Assembly: GCA_015179045.1 (NCBI GenBank) | Contig: WHUZ01000030.1 | Span: 496,001 to 560,000 of the forward strand | Source of the DNA: Kalaharituber pfeilii | Taxonomy: Eukaryota > Ascomycota > Pezizomycetes > Pezizales > Pezizaceae | DNA: 64,000 nucleotides | Direction: 5' to 3' | Part shown: positions 12,147 to 22,700 of the stretch, one piece after another | Layout of the letters: each line of letters opens with the position of its first letter | Position numbering within the stretch: position 1 is the stretch's first letter | The notes under the pieces: generated by a model | Told to the model about the DNA's origin: nothing | The model's database searches: none | Seen by the model: the letters and a program-made list of their open reading frames with translations, nothing else | Translations under genes and position numbers: made by a program

Positions 12147-12202
12147 TTTTTTTTTTTTTTTTTTGTCACGTGACCCCGCATGCGGCTGTTCGCCATGGCA
12201 GG
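12147..12202 (-). mobile_element. Micro-retroposon A with ~15-bp TSD
   Basis: The T-run plus complement of the 39-nt unit (GTCACGTGACCCCGCATGCG...CCATGGCAGGG) is flanked by GCGTCAAGGGGGATT (12132-12146) and GCGTCAAGGGGAATT (12203-12217), one mismatch. The 5' end of the unit is the same base as in the other family-A micro copies. Confidence 0.9.
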
Positions 12203-12520
12203 GCGTCAAGGGGAATTGAAGCACCATTGTTGTTACTGAACTAACAAAAGATACAACGTGACAAGAAACAGACCCAAGTGGTATTATCAAAGACCTCTCA
12301 TAAATGTCGTCATATAGCGCTAACGACTTCATCAGCCATCATAGCCTTTAGATTGGATTTCACAACACGCACACATGCTTTGCAAGTTCTAGCTCTGCCA
12401 GCCTGAGCCATGATTTCTCGAAAGTCGTCATCATTCCCGGCCCGCCATTAAGGTGTCTGCGTAATTTCCCAGAGGCCTCACAAAGGTAACATCCTTCGCC
12501 TGTGGTGGCGGCATTAGGGT

Positions 12521-12891
12521 TAAACAAAGCAGATTGTTTTGAAGATGGTTGGAGGCCTCCAACAAAGACGTAGGAAAGATCCTAGCGATCAGATGGCTGC
12601 GAAGAAAAGCAATCTTAGTGAAGGAAGGCAAGAAGACTAGTTCTGCGGTGGTATACCTGGAGACACAGAAGGAATTTGGGAAAATGAAGCTCAGAGGAAG
12701 GTGGTTGCGGACGAGCGTGTACGAGCTGGACAGAGGAAGGAAATAGGCAGGTCCCGGTACATGACTCTTGGTTTTGACATATCACCCGCATCATGTATGA
12801 GCACCGCGGGCACCACATGTATCTATCTATTATTTTTTCCTTTATTCTAATAAACCCTCGCCATAGCCCATAGGGCGGCTTGCGAGTACTG

Positions 12892-12944
<53 letters not shown>
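12521..12944 (+). mobile_element. Family-B LINE derivative: gag fragment joined to 3'UTR
   Basis: A plus-strand frame at 12549-12746 (66 codons) resembles the C-terminal part of a LINE ORF1 (RWLRRKAILVKEGKK...RGRWLRTSVYELDRGRK). It runs straight into a family-B LINE 3'UTR (CACCCGCATCATG...CGCGGGCACCACATGTA), the family-B tail (CGCCATAGCCCATAGGGCGG) and an A-run of about 50. The insertion interrupts the ankyrin pseudogene: removing 12521-12944 plus one copy of the 6-bp duplication TTAAAC restores its reading frame across the junction. No EN, RT or RNase H is present, so the element cannot move by itself. Confidence 0.75.
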
Positions 12945-12946
<2 letters not shown>

Positions 12947-13766
12947 AAACCGTTTCTTCCTTTAACATTCAGATTCGCATTATTGTGAAGCAATAAGCTC
13001 ATGATCTTCCTTGCAAGTCGAACAAAGATGATAAGGACAGGTGCATGGAAGATATACAGTCCCATAAGATGGCGATCCAAAAGCTCGGCGAGTGTATCAG
13101 TAAAGTAACGATTGGTGATTTTCCTTCCTTGTTCACCAGGTTGATGTCTGCACCACCGTAGACAATTAGAGGGATCGCGCGCACCCAAAAAGTGATTGTA
13201 TACATCGCACCATTGTAATTAAATTGTCGAATTCAGTGGAGTATATCCATTGGGGTCTTGGTGTTGATACACGCAGAAAGGTTGTAGTTCGGCCAAAGAA
13301 AGACAAACAGCTTGAAAACCTCCTCTCTGAAGAAAATGGACGTTGGGGGGGTGGAACAGCGTCGCTCGCGTTCCTGTGGTGTTCCTAATGTCTTTCCATG
13401 CTCCGGCCACTAGTAGAGCTTGAGTCATATTATATTGCTCTCGATATAGCCAACCATACCCTCGACACACAAGCCAATCGAGAAGACGTGTTAATGCGGT
13501 TTCCCCTCGGTGATTCTGTATACAGACGTCGCTCGACATGCTTACGAGGAATTGAAATGACTTGGAGTCGTAGAGCTGAATATGCAGAGGCATGTTTCCA
13601 AGGTGATCCTGGTGAGTCAACAAGGGGCTGTTATCGGTAACCGAAGCTAGATATTTAAGTGCAGGATAGTTCCCTATTCCCCAAGATTGATGAAGAATTG
13701 ACTTGGCTTCTTTGTCCACAGCATTAAAGTTCAATGGCGAAGATCGCCTTTTCATGTAGTCCACTA

Positions 13767-13808
13767 GCCCTCCCATGGCAAACAGCTGCAAGCGGGGTTA
13801 CGTGATAT

Positions 13809-13839
<31 letters not shown>

Positions 13840-13841
13840 TG
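13767..13841 (+). mobile_element. Micro-retroposon A with 12-bp TSD
   Basis: GCCCTCCCATGGCAAACAGC...GTTACGTGATATT is followed by T8 and then about 24 A. It is flanked by perfect TGTAGTCCACTA duplications (13755-13766; 13842-13853). The unit starts at the same base as the other family-A micro copies and lies inside the ankyrin pseudogene. Confidence 0.92.
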
Positions 13842-14343
13842 TGTAGTCCACTATTGTCTTAAACGCTTACGTGTCAAGGTAGGATCAACTCGCTGCTGCA
13901 TATTCATCCTCTTCAGGATACATAAAGAGTCGCTGTCATCGTCCACACGCCGTATCTGAATAGTAGTATCGTTGCGGTACTGGTAATGCTCAGCGGTATG
14001 GGTGAGTTGGTCTCAAAAAAAGGGAAGACACTTCGGCCTCGCACTTTCTCAGCAACTTCTGTGTCCCCTCCAGCGGAAAGAAGCTACAGGATGATGAGTG
14101 GCATATTTTGTGGCTCGGGTCGAGAATAATCAATGATATAAAAAGTCAAGTGGAGGGGTGTCATGTCATTGTGGTTGCGTACATCCACAGAGGTTCCTCC
14201 AAGCAACAGGCGGTTTACCTCATGCAAGCTCGCTGTCCACTAGTGCTTGCTGCTGGTGCTGTAGAAACATCACCATTAACACATTCCGAGCCGCAATTAG
14301 TGGTATGAGGGTAACAGTTACATGAAGCGAGTGAACAACTTGG

Positions 14344-14575
14344 CTTTTTTTTTTTTTTTTCAATATCACGTAACCCCACTTACCGCTTTCGATATGGCAG
14401 AGTCCCTGGACCGAGGTCTTTATGGCTCCGATACAACTACATACATAAACGTCCCATATATGACAAAAGAAAAATAACCACAGCGTTCACGACTCTTTCC
14501 TCTTATTAAAGGCCTGAGGCATCTGGGGCTGTGTAGCAGGCGCGAAAAGGCTAGAACAACCAAGCACGATGACTA
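14344..14575 (-). mobile_element. Family-A LINE 3' fragment with 10-bp TSD
   Basis: The T-run, the complement of a diverged family-A tail (ATCACGTAACCCCACTTACC...ATATGGCAG) and LINE 3'UTR sequence are bounded by AACAACTTGG on both sides (14334-14343; 14576-14585). The insert is 232 bp. It has no intact coding content. Confidence 0.8.
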
Positions 14576-14585
14576 AACAACTTGG

Positions 14586-15113
14586 TTATGCAAGTTCTGA
14601 CTCGCACTTTCGAGTAAATTGCGGGAAAAAGCAGTGAGTGTTCAATCCTTAACGCTTATTCGAAACTTGGGAAAGATTGTGTCTTACTATCTGTCCTCTT
14701 TTCCTTCCATCATGACGCTCGAGATGACTCAGTGTCGCACTGTCACCGTAGCTTTTCGGGGTACAAGCCCCAGATCCACTCATTCCTATCATCTCATAAC
14801 CAAATGGTGCGAACTTGCCGGAATGGGTATCTCCTGGGTGCGGGGCTTTAAGGTCGAGAATGACACGCTTCGATTCTGATTGTCCTGATCGGACGGAATA
14901 AAGGCGGAACCTCTCTGGACAGGCAGATTCTGCTCACCGGTCCTGGACCTCATAAACTTTACTCCATGACACTGTGACACAGGTACCAACATGAATATTG
15001 TGGGGTAGGTAGATCGAATGTTGGTACTTGTTACCAACATTTTGTGATGCAAAATGGAGGCTGGGCATAGTCCGTGCGAGAGGCCAGTGACCTGGTGTGG
15101 CAGAAGGGTATCC
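14586..15113. other. Intergenic, nothing recognised
   Basis: No gene or element identified. It may contain decayed sequence of the ankyrin pseudogene's 5' part, but I could not align any ankyrin motif here. Confidence 0.4.
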
Positions 15114-15125
15114 TCTCTCTTGAGA

Positions 15126-15298
15126 TTTTTTTTTTTTTTTTTTTTTTTGGTAATATCATTATTCGCGTGCCGCCCTATGGGCTATGGCGAATTTAGGTAC
15201 ATGAACAAGTGAAATATAGTGAACATTGTATCTGATCCTTCCTATGGAAATTGTATCAAGAGAATAATAGACTGTCCCTATCGTCCTGCCCAGTCCAT
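15126..15298 (-). mobile_element. Family-B LINE 3' fragment with 12-bp TSD
   Basis: The T-run and the complement of the family-B tail (GGTAATATCATTATTCGCGTG, then CCGCCCTATGGGCTATGGCG) plus about 110 bp of 3'UTR are flanked by TCTCTCTTGAGA (15114-15125; 15299-15310), a perfect duplication. Confidence 0.88.
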
Positions 15299-15310
15299 TC
15301 TCTCTTGAGA

Positions 15311-16206
15311 GGACAGTTTTGTCGGTAAAACAGCAGCGTTTCTCTTGGGGGCCTGGGTCAATACAAATGTAGCCACAGCCTTTCAACCAAGGCATGCTAT
15401 TACAGCACTAAATGCTGGTAACGAATAGTATTACTTACCGTACCAATACGAGCTTCCATGTCACAACAAGCTTGGACCATTGTTTGAATTGCAGACACCA
15501 ATTCTAATCACTTTAATTCATCCTAGATGGCTATTAACTACATCAACCGAACCTACAGCGTCAATGTCTCAAGCTGCCGGATCGTGATCATTGCAAACGG
15601 CTGGATTGACCCGCAAGTAGCTTGCATGCGGGGTTATTATTTGAACAGAGCAATTCCATGCCAATTTTTCTAGCGAAGAAGCAGAGCGCTTTGCTTACTT
15701 TCAAGCCTGTAAAGCGGCGCAGCTCATTCAGCAGTTTCAAAATTGTCAGGCTTTGCAGGATATCCTGAAACTTTTACTACCTACACCTGCACCTCAATTA
15801 CACACCCTTAAAATGAACTAGTTGCCTTTCCCTCCCTCTTCAGCTCTTGCTTCAACAGCCATCGAGCCCCAGTGATCTTTGTGCCCAGTTCGTTATTTAC
15901 CTCCAACCACTTCCGAACATTCCCCAGTCTCTTGGTCACTTCTACCTTATGAACTACGATTGCTGAAGTGGCAGGTCATAACTCTGGCTTTTTTGGCCGT
16001 ATAGTGCAAAGAAATTGTTGAATCGAAAGGAAAATTAATGTTTATGTAATTAACTATTGCGTACTTATGGGGCATAATATTTCCAGGTGGTACGTACTAT
16101 GCACAATTACCTACACATTTGATTGCACCACTTTTTACCCAATTCATTTATTTACAGCGGGGGATAATATCTCACCCGCCAAGATGTGTTAGTGAGGGTT
16201 GTGACT
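15311..16206. other. Intergenic, nothing recognised
   Basis: No gene, RNA gene or element end identified. Confidence 0.4.
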
Positions 16207-16911
16207 GTACGCGGAGTAGGGGCGACATTTGGTTCGATGACTAAGTACATCATTTACATGGGCACAACTCTAGCCAGTAAAATATGTATTCGGACTAAGG
16301 TACTACAGTACTAGACAGAAAAATAAGTATTTGGACAGGGGATAAATGCATATTTATGCGCCATGCAGTATTCGGCAGAAACTAGCATATTTTCGTATGC
16401 TTGGCTGGTGATAGCCATCAGACAGTCCAAATTTCGTGATAGGGTGTCCAAATTCATTATGTAAGAAAGTATTTGGACAGCTGACGTGATGAAATTTGGA
16501 CAGCTGACATAATGAATTTGGACCTATTCTTTACTGCCAAGAACACGAAACTATGGCTAGTTTCCGCCAAATAGTGCATAGAGCATAATATGCATTATCC
16601 CCCCTGTCCAAATACTTATTTTTCTGTCTAGTAATGCACATTATACGCTATGACCGAATACATATTTTACTAGCTAGTACTATATATATTTGGTAATTAC
16701 TAAAGGGCAATATTTATAACCACTCTCCTTATAAAACTCCTGATCTTTAACTCTATGAAACACTATAATAAAAAATCAAATAAATAGATATCGCTTTTAA
16801 CTTTATTCTTCATTGTCTGATCTATCATATTAGGATATGAAACTAATTTTATCTATTTATTTCAGTTGCGCTTTAGAGCGTTGAAGTTGAGGTGCAATTT
16901 ACTCCGCGTGC
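16207..16911. mobile_element. TIR element X, copy 1 (hosts a nested MITE)
   Basis: The left end (GTACGCGGAGTAGGGGCGAC at 16207) and right end (TACTCCGCGTGC at 16900-16911) form a short inverted repeat. The right half (16680-16911: ATTACTAAAGGGC, TTTAACTCTATGAAACACTA, TTATTCTTCATTGTCTGATC, TTGCGCTTTAGAG) matches 25113-25336 in order. The left end matches 24675-24735. Between them this copy carries a palindromic MITE. No transposase is encoded, so it is a non-autonomous DNA element. Confidence 0.65.
16311..16631. mobile_element. Palindromic MITE with TA duplication, nested in another
   Basis: Ends CTAGACAGAAAAATAAGTAT and ATACTTATTTTTCTGTCTAG form a ~35-bp near-perfect TIR flanked by TA (16309-16310; 16632-16633). 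The interior continues as an imperfect palindrome almost to the centre, which holds inverted copies of GTCCAAATTCATTATGT. Outside it is a second inverted pair (AGTAAAATATGTATTCGG at 16276-16293 and its complement at 16654-16671), so one MITE sits in the middle of another. The TA duplication points to the Tc1/mariner superfamily. Confidence 0.8.
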
Positions 16912-17148
16912 AGATGTTCCCAACCATACACTCAACACCCCTCACTGCCAAGGAACTATCACCATCTCAACCTGCATAACCAACACTACAACTAGACTAC
17001 TACCACGAACGTTAGCACAGAGTTATGTTCACCACTTTCACATACATGACAAAACCTTCAGAAACAACTGACTTTCTTCAAAAATGGTGTTTCTGTATTG
17101 CAACTTTAACACACCCATGACTGCCAAATCAAGTTGTGGTATTTTTAG
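16912..17148. other. Short intergenic stretch
   Basis: Nothing recognised. It lies between element X copy 1 and a family-B LINE fragment. Confidence 0.4.
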
Positions 17149-17161
17149 AAATTGGGCTGCA

Positions 17162-17338
17162 TTTTTTTTTTTTTTTTTTTTTTTATATCAATACTCGCAT
17201 GCCGCCCAAAGGGCTATGGCGAGGTTTTTATTAAAAGAGAAAAACGAAGTCAAAGAACCCCAAACTATCTACTCCTAACTACATGTAGTGCCCGCGAAAC
17301 TTCTCCATGATGCGGGTGGCAGTCCCGGTCCCGGTATC
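17162..17338 (-). mobile_element. Family-B LINE 3' fragment with 13-bp TSD
   Basis: The element is bounded by perfect AAATTGGGCTGCA duplications (17149-17161; 17339-17351). On the minus strand it reads the last codons of a LINE ORF (...MEKFRGHYM, then stop at TAG), a 3'UTR, the tail CGCCATAGCCC...GGGCGGCATGCGAG and poly(A). It defines the 3' end of LINE family B, also seen at 24.0-24.2 kb. Confidence 0.9.
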
Positions 17339-17777
17339 AAATTGGGCTGCAGCTGTGCACTGTTCGAATCCGAATTGCGGAAGAGGGTTGTTCGGAATCT
17401 TTTCACAAGATCGACATAATTGAATCCTTAAATACTCAATTGAAGCACAATTTATTGTACCATATTCAATCAATATTCAAAAGGTACATAATTCATTTGC
17501 ATTATAGGTCTCACTATATAATCTTTCCCCAATTGTGACCCAACATTCGCACCGAAATGGGTATAATTCATTGAAAAATCGGGTATTCTATTCTTTTTTG
17601 CACTATAGCGTGGTAAAAGAGGCTTGCTCTTTGTAGTAGAAGTAGCTCTGGAGGTGGTGGTCTTCTCCTTTGGACAGGCAGGTGGGTCTCTCTTCCTGAG
17701 AGCATGAGGCACTCACAGTGAAGTTCACTTGAAGCGTGCAAATATATACAGGCCTTAACTATAGAGCAGTCAAGCTT

Positions 17778-17838
17778 TTTTTTTTTTTTTTTTTTTTTCT
17801 CACGTGACCCCGCATGCAGCTGTTCGCCATGGCGGGGC
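17778..17838 (-). mobile_element. Micro-retroposon A with 14-bp TSD
   Basis: The T-run plus the complement of the unit (CTCACGTGACCCCGCATGCA...CCATGGCGGGGC) is flanked by perfect GAGCAGTCAAGCTT duplications (17764-17777; 17839-17852). The core is 40 bp with the same 5' start as the other family-A micro copies. Confidence 0.93.
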
Positions 17839-17879
17839 GAGCAGTCAAGCTTCACAGTCTCTTGAAGCTAACTAATGCG

Positions 17880-18250
17880 ACAGAACACCACCGGTGATTA
17901 CTGCACTGCAGTGTTGTCAGAACCTCGATGCGAGAAGGCGCAATGCACCCTAGGACACAAGCTCTCACGCTTGGATAGTATTCGAGGTACTCTTGAATCT
18001 GTTGCAAAGAGCTAGTAAAGGCAGAACTATTGCCCCTGAGTGTCGACATTCATGCTTAATTGCCCAATTTGTGACTCCTGTTCAGCTGAAATTTGAGAGA
18101 ACGCACTCCCAAACACACCAGTTAGTTCTACTAAACGTAACCATTATTAAGCAGCTATTAACTTCAATTGGTAGCAATTATTGCCCATCAGATGATTAGA
18201 CCTTGTATGATGCATAGGAGTACCGTGGTTAGTTCCAAAGGGACGGTCTG
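17880..18250. repeat. Dispersed repeat R, copy 1
   Basis: The segment resembles, at roughly 70% by eye, two separated segments near 36.70-36.83 and 37.66-37.88 kb (shared: CAGAACCTCGA, GTTCTACT, AGCAATT.TTGCCCAT, TGATGCAT, GTACCGTGGTTAGTTCC...GGACGGTC). In the second locus the repeat is split by TIR element Y. Its nature is unknown and no protein is recognised. Confidence 0.5.
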
Positions 18251-19033
18251 CGTCTTACTAAGTATTATTTCGTCAGGAGGATTGACTACCACAGAACCCC
18301 GTAACTGGCATCGAGAAAGGCTTTTTGAAAATTGGCCAGTAAATCTGCAGTCAATCGTGACTGCAATTCGCACACAAGTCTCAATACAAAAATTGCGCAA
18401 TGAAGTTCCTTACATTTCTTTGCGGAATTCCGGAGTAGAAGTTCTGTTCGTTTTGGATTTCACCTCCTCAGCTAAGTACACTTGCCTTTCACTCCAAGTT
18501 TCCTAGTTTCATGGAGCCGGAGCAACTCAAAGTACAACCCGAGTGTATCCGGAATCCTTTTCATGAAAGACATAAAGAAACTCTAGATACCTTGTTTTAC
18601 CGTTAACATTCGCTAAATCCCACTCTAGTGTCATACCCGTCCTTCCACATTATCCCGCGGACCCATTCATAAGTGCTCACATAACTGTTGCAATGATCCA
18701 CAATCCATTCAGCTTCGGCGCCAATTGTCGGGCACCAAATACCAATTCTTCGGTCAGTGTTCTATCAGCGCCAAATCTCCAGGTTAATACCTTCATTTTT
18801 GCACATCCTATGCGAGTCCCTCCTTGGGTACACTTACAGCGTTGCAAATGACGATACCGGCGTTATATGAGCAGCTCACTCTTGCACACTGCCCCGCCTC
18901 TGCATAGCAATGCCCATTCAAACTATAGAGGTAGTTGTATCCCGAGACAATGCTTCTGGTTCCTGCATGGCCCCAGTTTACATCGCAAGTGTACTTTGAC
19001 AGTTATGGTTCAGCAATCCAAGATTGTAAACAC
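18251..19033. other. Intergenic, nothing recognised
   Basis: No supported gene. Open frames such as 18168-18506 plus have no recognisable domain and overlap repeat R. Confidence 0.4.
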
Positions 19034-19398
19034 TTATAGAGGGACACCAACTTTAGCACGCTTAAATATCTGCCTGTCATCAGGAGTGACACGTTCTCTG
19101 AAAGTTATGTCTCGCTTTTCCTGCTTTTCCTGGTGCTCACGATATTGCTTGAAGTCCCAGGGGTTATAGTGGGGATTAATTTCGAGAATCTGCTTATAGA
19201 TGCTCTGTATATATTTTGAAAAATACACCTCAGTGACAAGTCTAGTACAACTCCGTGCCTCTGAGGCGGTAAGGGCATATGTACCTCAGCTGTACCTCGC
19301 AAAGTAACATTTTTCCCGTCCTCGGCGACTTCACCTATAAATACCAACTCAGATGATGGAAGGTCTGCAGATAGTGGAACATTGGCAGGTGATGCCAT
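19034..19398 (-). CDS. Putative small two-exon protein, unknown
   Basis: Exon 1 is 19398-19285 (ATG, 38 codons) and exon 2 is 19228-19034 (64 codons plus stop). The 56-nt intron (19284-19229) has GTACAT at the donor, CAG-free acceptor ..ACTGAG and a TACTAGAC branch-like motif. Splicing keeps the frame and gives a ~102-residue protein: an Asp/Glu-bearing N-terminus (SSELVFIGEVAEDGKNVTLR) and a charged, helix-prone C-terminus (YREHQEKQEKRDITFRERVT). No signal peptide, membrane segment or known domain is recognised. The main support is two adjacent frames joined cleanly by splice sites. It could be a non-coding coincidence. Confidence 0.35.
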
Positions 19399-20354
19399 GA
19401 TCTGTCAATGAATGAATATCGTCAGTCAATGTCCTTTTAATAATTTAGCAAAGGACCTGATAAGATTCATTGCAACAAGTCTTTCTTTTCACAAAGGCTA
19501 GAAATGCGCGAATGAGAAATTATTGTAAGTTGATACCTGAGGCAAGGTCACAAATATCCCTGCGACTTGCACTAGTCGCCAGACACTGATATACATCTTG
19601 AGGTTAACTTCGGAGGTGTAGATGGTCGGCAAGTGCACGTCAGTATGTCACACTTTGGGATGAGGGAGATCGACAGCCGTGGAAGGGCAGTGTCCACCAG
19701 ATACGTTATATTAGTAGGGTGAACATGACTCTATTTAAGCTCTCAGCAAGTTGTAAGTGAATTGCGGCCTGCAGACTTCTAGATTTCCAAGATTTTGACA
19801 AGCATGATACTGCCATAGGGATTTTATCCTGTACCACATAGGCTAATCAGCATGTTTCAGATCCTTACTCTAGCTGTCGGTAGTTCGGATCGTCTTCCAC
19901 GGGTACTGATAGACCCTAGCCAGAGCTCCATGTATTCCTTATGTGGTAAGCACATACTAGTGTTAACGACTAGCACTCGCAGAGATCGCAGGGGCCCGCG
20001 GTGATATGGCAACTAATCCTAAGTACTCAAGATAACCACAGCTGCTGTCGTTGGCTTCACTCACATTGGAAACCTGGGGCCGCAGATATGAAGCTATCCC
20101 AGCTACATGCCAAGGTAAACACAGCTCTGAAGGTGCCACCCGGATTAACCGGAACTAAGGATGGCGTGCATGTATGTAACTAAAGCGCATTTCTATAGCC
20201 TGACTTGCAGAGTTTCTCAGAATGAACTGTGTTCGCGTGCGCCTAGTAGCCGCGTCGGATTCTCGATTATAAGGCGTGTGCAGAGCGAAAAAAAAAGCTT
20301 CTACACGCAAAGAAAAGAGGTGCGAATCGTGCGATGAATGAGAATGAAGATTTC
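19399..20354. other. Intergenic, nothing recognised
   Basis: No gene or element end identified upstream of the putative small gene. Confidence 0.4.
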
Positions 20355-20400
20355 TTTTTTGGTCACGTAACTGCGCATACAGGCTACCGGCCTATGGCAA
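20355..20400 (-). mobile_element. Family-C retroposon tail (A6 type)
   Basis: The minus strand reads TGCCATAGGCCGGTAGCCTG, then TATGCGCAGTTACGTGACC and A6. It shares the CCATAGG...GCCTGT.TGCGGGTTA.GTGACC pattern with copies at 41.2, 41.8, 42.3 and 63.2 kb. The tail is related to family A but ends in a short A-run. Confidence 0.6.
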
Positions 20401-21014
20401 ATGTATGCTGTACTGGAACGACCTAAACGAAACAAACTTAGTGTCTAAATCTAGGACAAGCGACATTACGAAGGATTAGTTTTCCACAAGGCATGCTAGC
20501 CTTTCGGATTAATGGACGATTTCACCTCAGCCCAGCACATGTGGCACGTGCGGCGTTAAGATGATGCATTATTGCCCTATCAGTTTATTTAGGTGTTCAT
20601 GTCCATGTGCCCCCCACGGTCACAAACCCTGAAAGTTCCTAAGCATAACATGACAGGGCTATGATTGTAGCGTCCGCAGCGCTGAATTCAGTGTATTCAC
20701 TGTAGGATCTCAGCCTTTTTATTTTCTTCGTTTAGTTCAGTGCCCGCATGCAGCGCCGCTAGAGTATGACGAGATATGACTAATGCACGTGAATAGGAAT
20801 TATGTACAAACACTCCGTCCTTGATCCTCATCAACACCCCCAGCACCTTGCTATCCAGCGAGCCATTGTCACCTCCTCCACCTCACACTCTCTGCAGTCC
20901 GCTTCGACTGCCCTGTTTCTTGAACTGCACCCGTCAGTGCCCTTCGGATCATCTACTTTAGCCTGCTGTCCAAAGCCCTCGTCCGTCACAGGCTCCTCGT
21001 CCTGGTGGGGGTAG
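20401..21014. other. Intergenic with a possible family-B relic
   Basis: A degraded family-B-like tail (GTGCCCGCATGCAGCGCCGC) occurs near 20740-20765. Nothing else recognised. Confidence 0.35.
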
Positions 21015-21754
21015 CCAGTGTTCCCAATCGGCCAGGCCGCGGACCAGCTCGTCCAGGCCGCCCAGGCTGGTCCAGGCCATTCAGGCCGTTCAAGGGATTC
21101 AGGGGTAGGAGGGCTGGTTACGGGACCATTCAGGGGCCAGCTTCAGGTTATGGACACGGATTTAATATAAACGTTTGTATCCTCGGATAGCTCTCTAGCC
21201 TTTTCGTATTGAGCAGCGCTTTTTGCAGGTATTCAGGTAAGTAATATTTTTAGTATCGCTTGACTGTATACTAATTTCTCCTATCAGTACTGCATGGAGA
21301 CAGACATTCCAACCATCGGTACTGGGGATGATGATTCCTTCAGTAATCTCTCTTCACTCTCTGCAGTGCAGTTCAAGTTTTGATCTTGTATCGATGAATT
21401 ACCTGCAGTTAAATCTGATGCCGAAATCGAGTCTTCTGGAATTTGGGTTACAAAAATCCGGTAAGACAAAGTTGGATTTGACAGTGTGGTGAAGCTATGC
21501 ATGATAATGGAAAGCGATACTGGTGGTGCAAAATCTGCAAGCAAAATTCTAAACGTTAGGGAATGAGGTATATGTAGAAGTTAGAGTGCGTTCTGTATAT
21601 AGCTACTGTATAGTTTTACTCACACTGTAGCCTGAATGGCCTGAATGGCCTGGGCCGGAGCGGGCGGACCTCACGGCCGGCCTAGATTTCTATGGCCCAG
21701 GCCGGCGAGGCCATACCCTTGGCCTGGCCTGGACCGGCCCGTTGGGAACACTGG
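21015..21754. mobile_element. GC-rich inverted-repeat (MITE-like) element
   Basis: CCAGTGTTCCCAA at 21015-21027 and TTGGGAACACTGG at 21742-21754 form a perfect 13-bp TIR. Next to each TIR are GC-rich arrays of imperfect GGCC-containing repeats (CAGGCC, GGCCTGAATGGCCTG) in opposite orientations. The AT-rich centre has no transposase. No clear target-site duplication was found, so the superfamily is open. Confidence 0.65.
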
Positions 21755-21804
21755 GGTCGACAAGCCCTAATCTTCAGCTGCTCTGTCCGGCCTCTCACTA
21801 GCTC

Positions 21805-22700
21805 TTTTTTTTTTTTTTTTTTTTATTTCATTACTCGCATACGGCCTTGTAGGCTACGGCGAGGGTGTAGATACATGCAGACTAATAAACGGAAAAATAA
21901 ATAGCATATAAAACCATAAAGTGAAAGGAAAAAGGTGAGACTATATCCGGTTACTCCGCCGCCCAGTCCATCACCTCCGCCAACGTTAACTCTCCCCCCT
22001 CCTTATCTCTTGACAGCTCCCTTAACCCCGCCTCTCCTCTCGGTAGTCTTTTCTTCCACACTTCACACCTACTCATGATGTGCTCAAAATTTTCGAAGTC
22101 TCTTCCGCACCACCTGCATTCGGGAGAGGTCTCCTTCCCTATTTGGTATCTCCACTGTCGTAGTCCCTTGTTTCCCAGGACTCCTGCGAGAGTGGATACC
22201 CTCCTCCTGCTCCCCAAATACTCCAGTGGTCTGTATGACAACTTCAGTCTCTTCCTCTCTTCGGCTCTCCACTCTTTGAATTGTTGTCTAATACCCGCCT
22301 CAGTCACTGTCTCGTCCTGGTATTGCATTGCTGTAGCAACCTTCGCCGCCATATCTGCCCTAGTATTGCCTCTGACTCCTTTATGCGACTTCACCCACAT
22401 CGCCACTATGTCATGTTCCCCCCGATTAATCCTCTCTTCCCACCTCCTCCTCACGAGCCTAGCGGGCCCCTCCGGTGTCAAGTCTCCTCTCGCTATCCTT
22501 TGTAGTTTCGCTATAGTAACTCTAGAATCCGTGATGACTAGCAACTCCCCCTCTCTCTCCAGAGCTTCTCCCACCGCTATCAGCTCTCCGTCATTCACTC
22601 ACTTGCTCACTCCCCTGTGCCGTTTCGCCCACACTACCCCGAGCGCCAACATCTGCGCCCCTCATTGCGTTCTTTATGCAACTGACCACTCTAGATAACA
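21805..22700 (-). mobile_element. Family-B LINE fragment (RNase H and C-terminal zinc finger)
   Basis: A T-run at 21805-21824 and the complement of the family-B tail are followed on the minus strand by a 215-codon frame (22598-21951). It contains RNase H motifs (DGELIAVGEAL, LLVITDSRVTIAKLQ, MWVKSHKGVRGNTRADMAA) and a C-terminal CxxC...H...C motif (CRWCGRDFENFEHIMSRC). This order, RNase H then zinc finger at the end of ORF2, is that of Tad-clade fungal LINEs. Upstream of 22598 the frame is shifted, so the copy is dead. The 5' limit is approximate and no duplication was found. Confidence 0.85.

Larger units (their letters stand above)
12431..14330 (-). pseudogene. Ankyrin-repeat protein pseudogene with retroposon insertions
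   Basis: Minus-strand frames encode ankyrin-like segments: VRNHNDMTPLHLTFYIIDY near 14.15 kb, LLTHQDHLGNMPLHIQLYDS and NHRGETALTRLLDWLVC at 13.5-13.6 kb, YGGADINLVNKEGKSPIV near 13.15 kb, then LLLHNNANLNVKGRNGL at about 12.96 kb. The last segment continues, once the 12521-12944 insertion is skipped, in frame to a stop at 12431. The chain is broken by in-frame stops (for example near 14.06 kb) and frame changes. Besides the 12.5-12.9 kb LINE derivative, a micro-retroposon sits at 13767-13841, and a LINE piece abuts the upstream side at 14344-14575. It was probably a multi-repeat ankyrin protein. I see no NACHT or other effector domain attached. The true 5' end is not identifiable. Confidence 0.75.
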
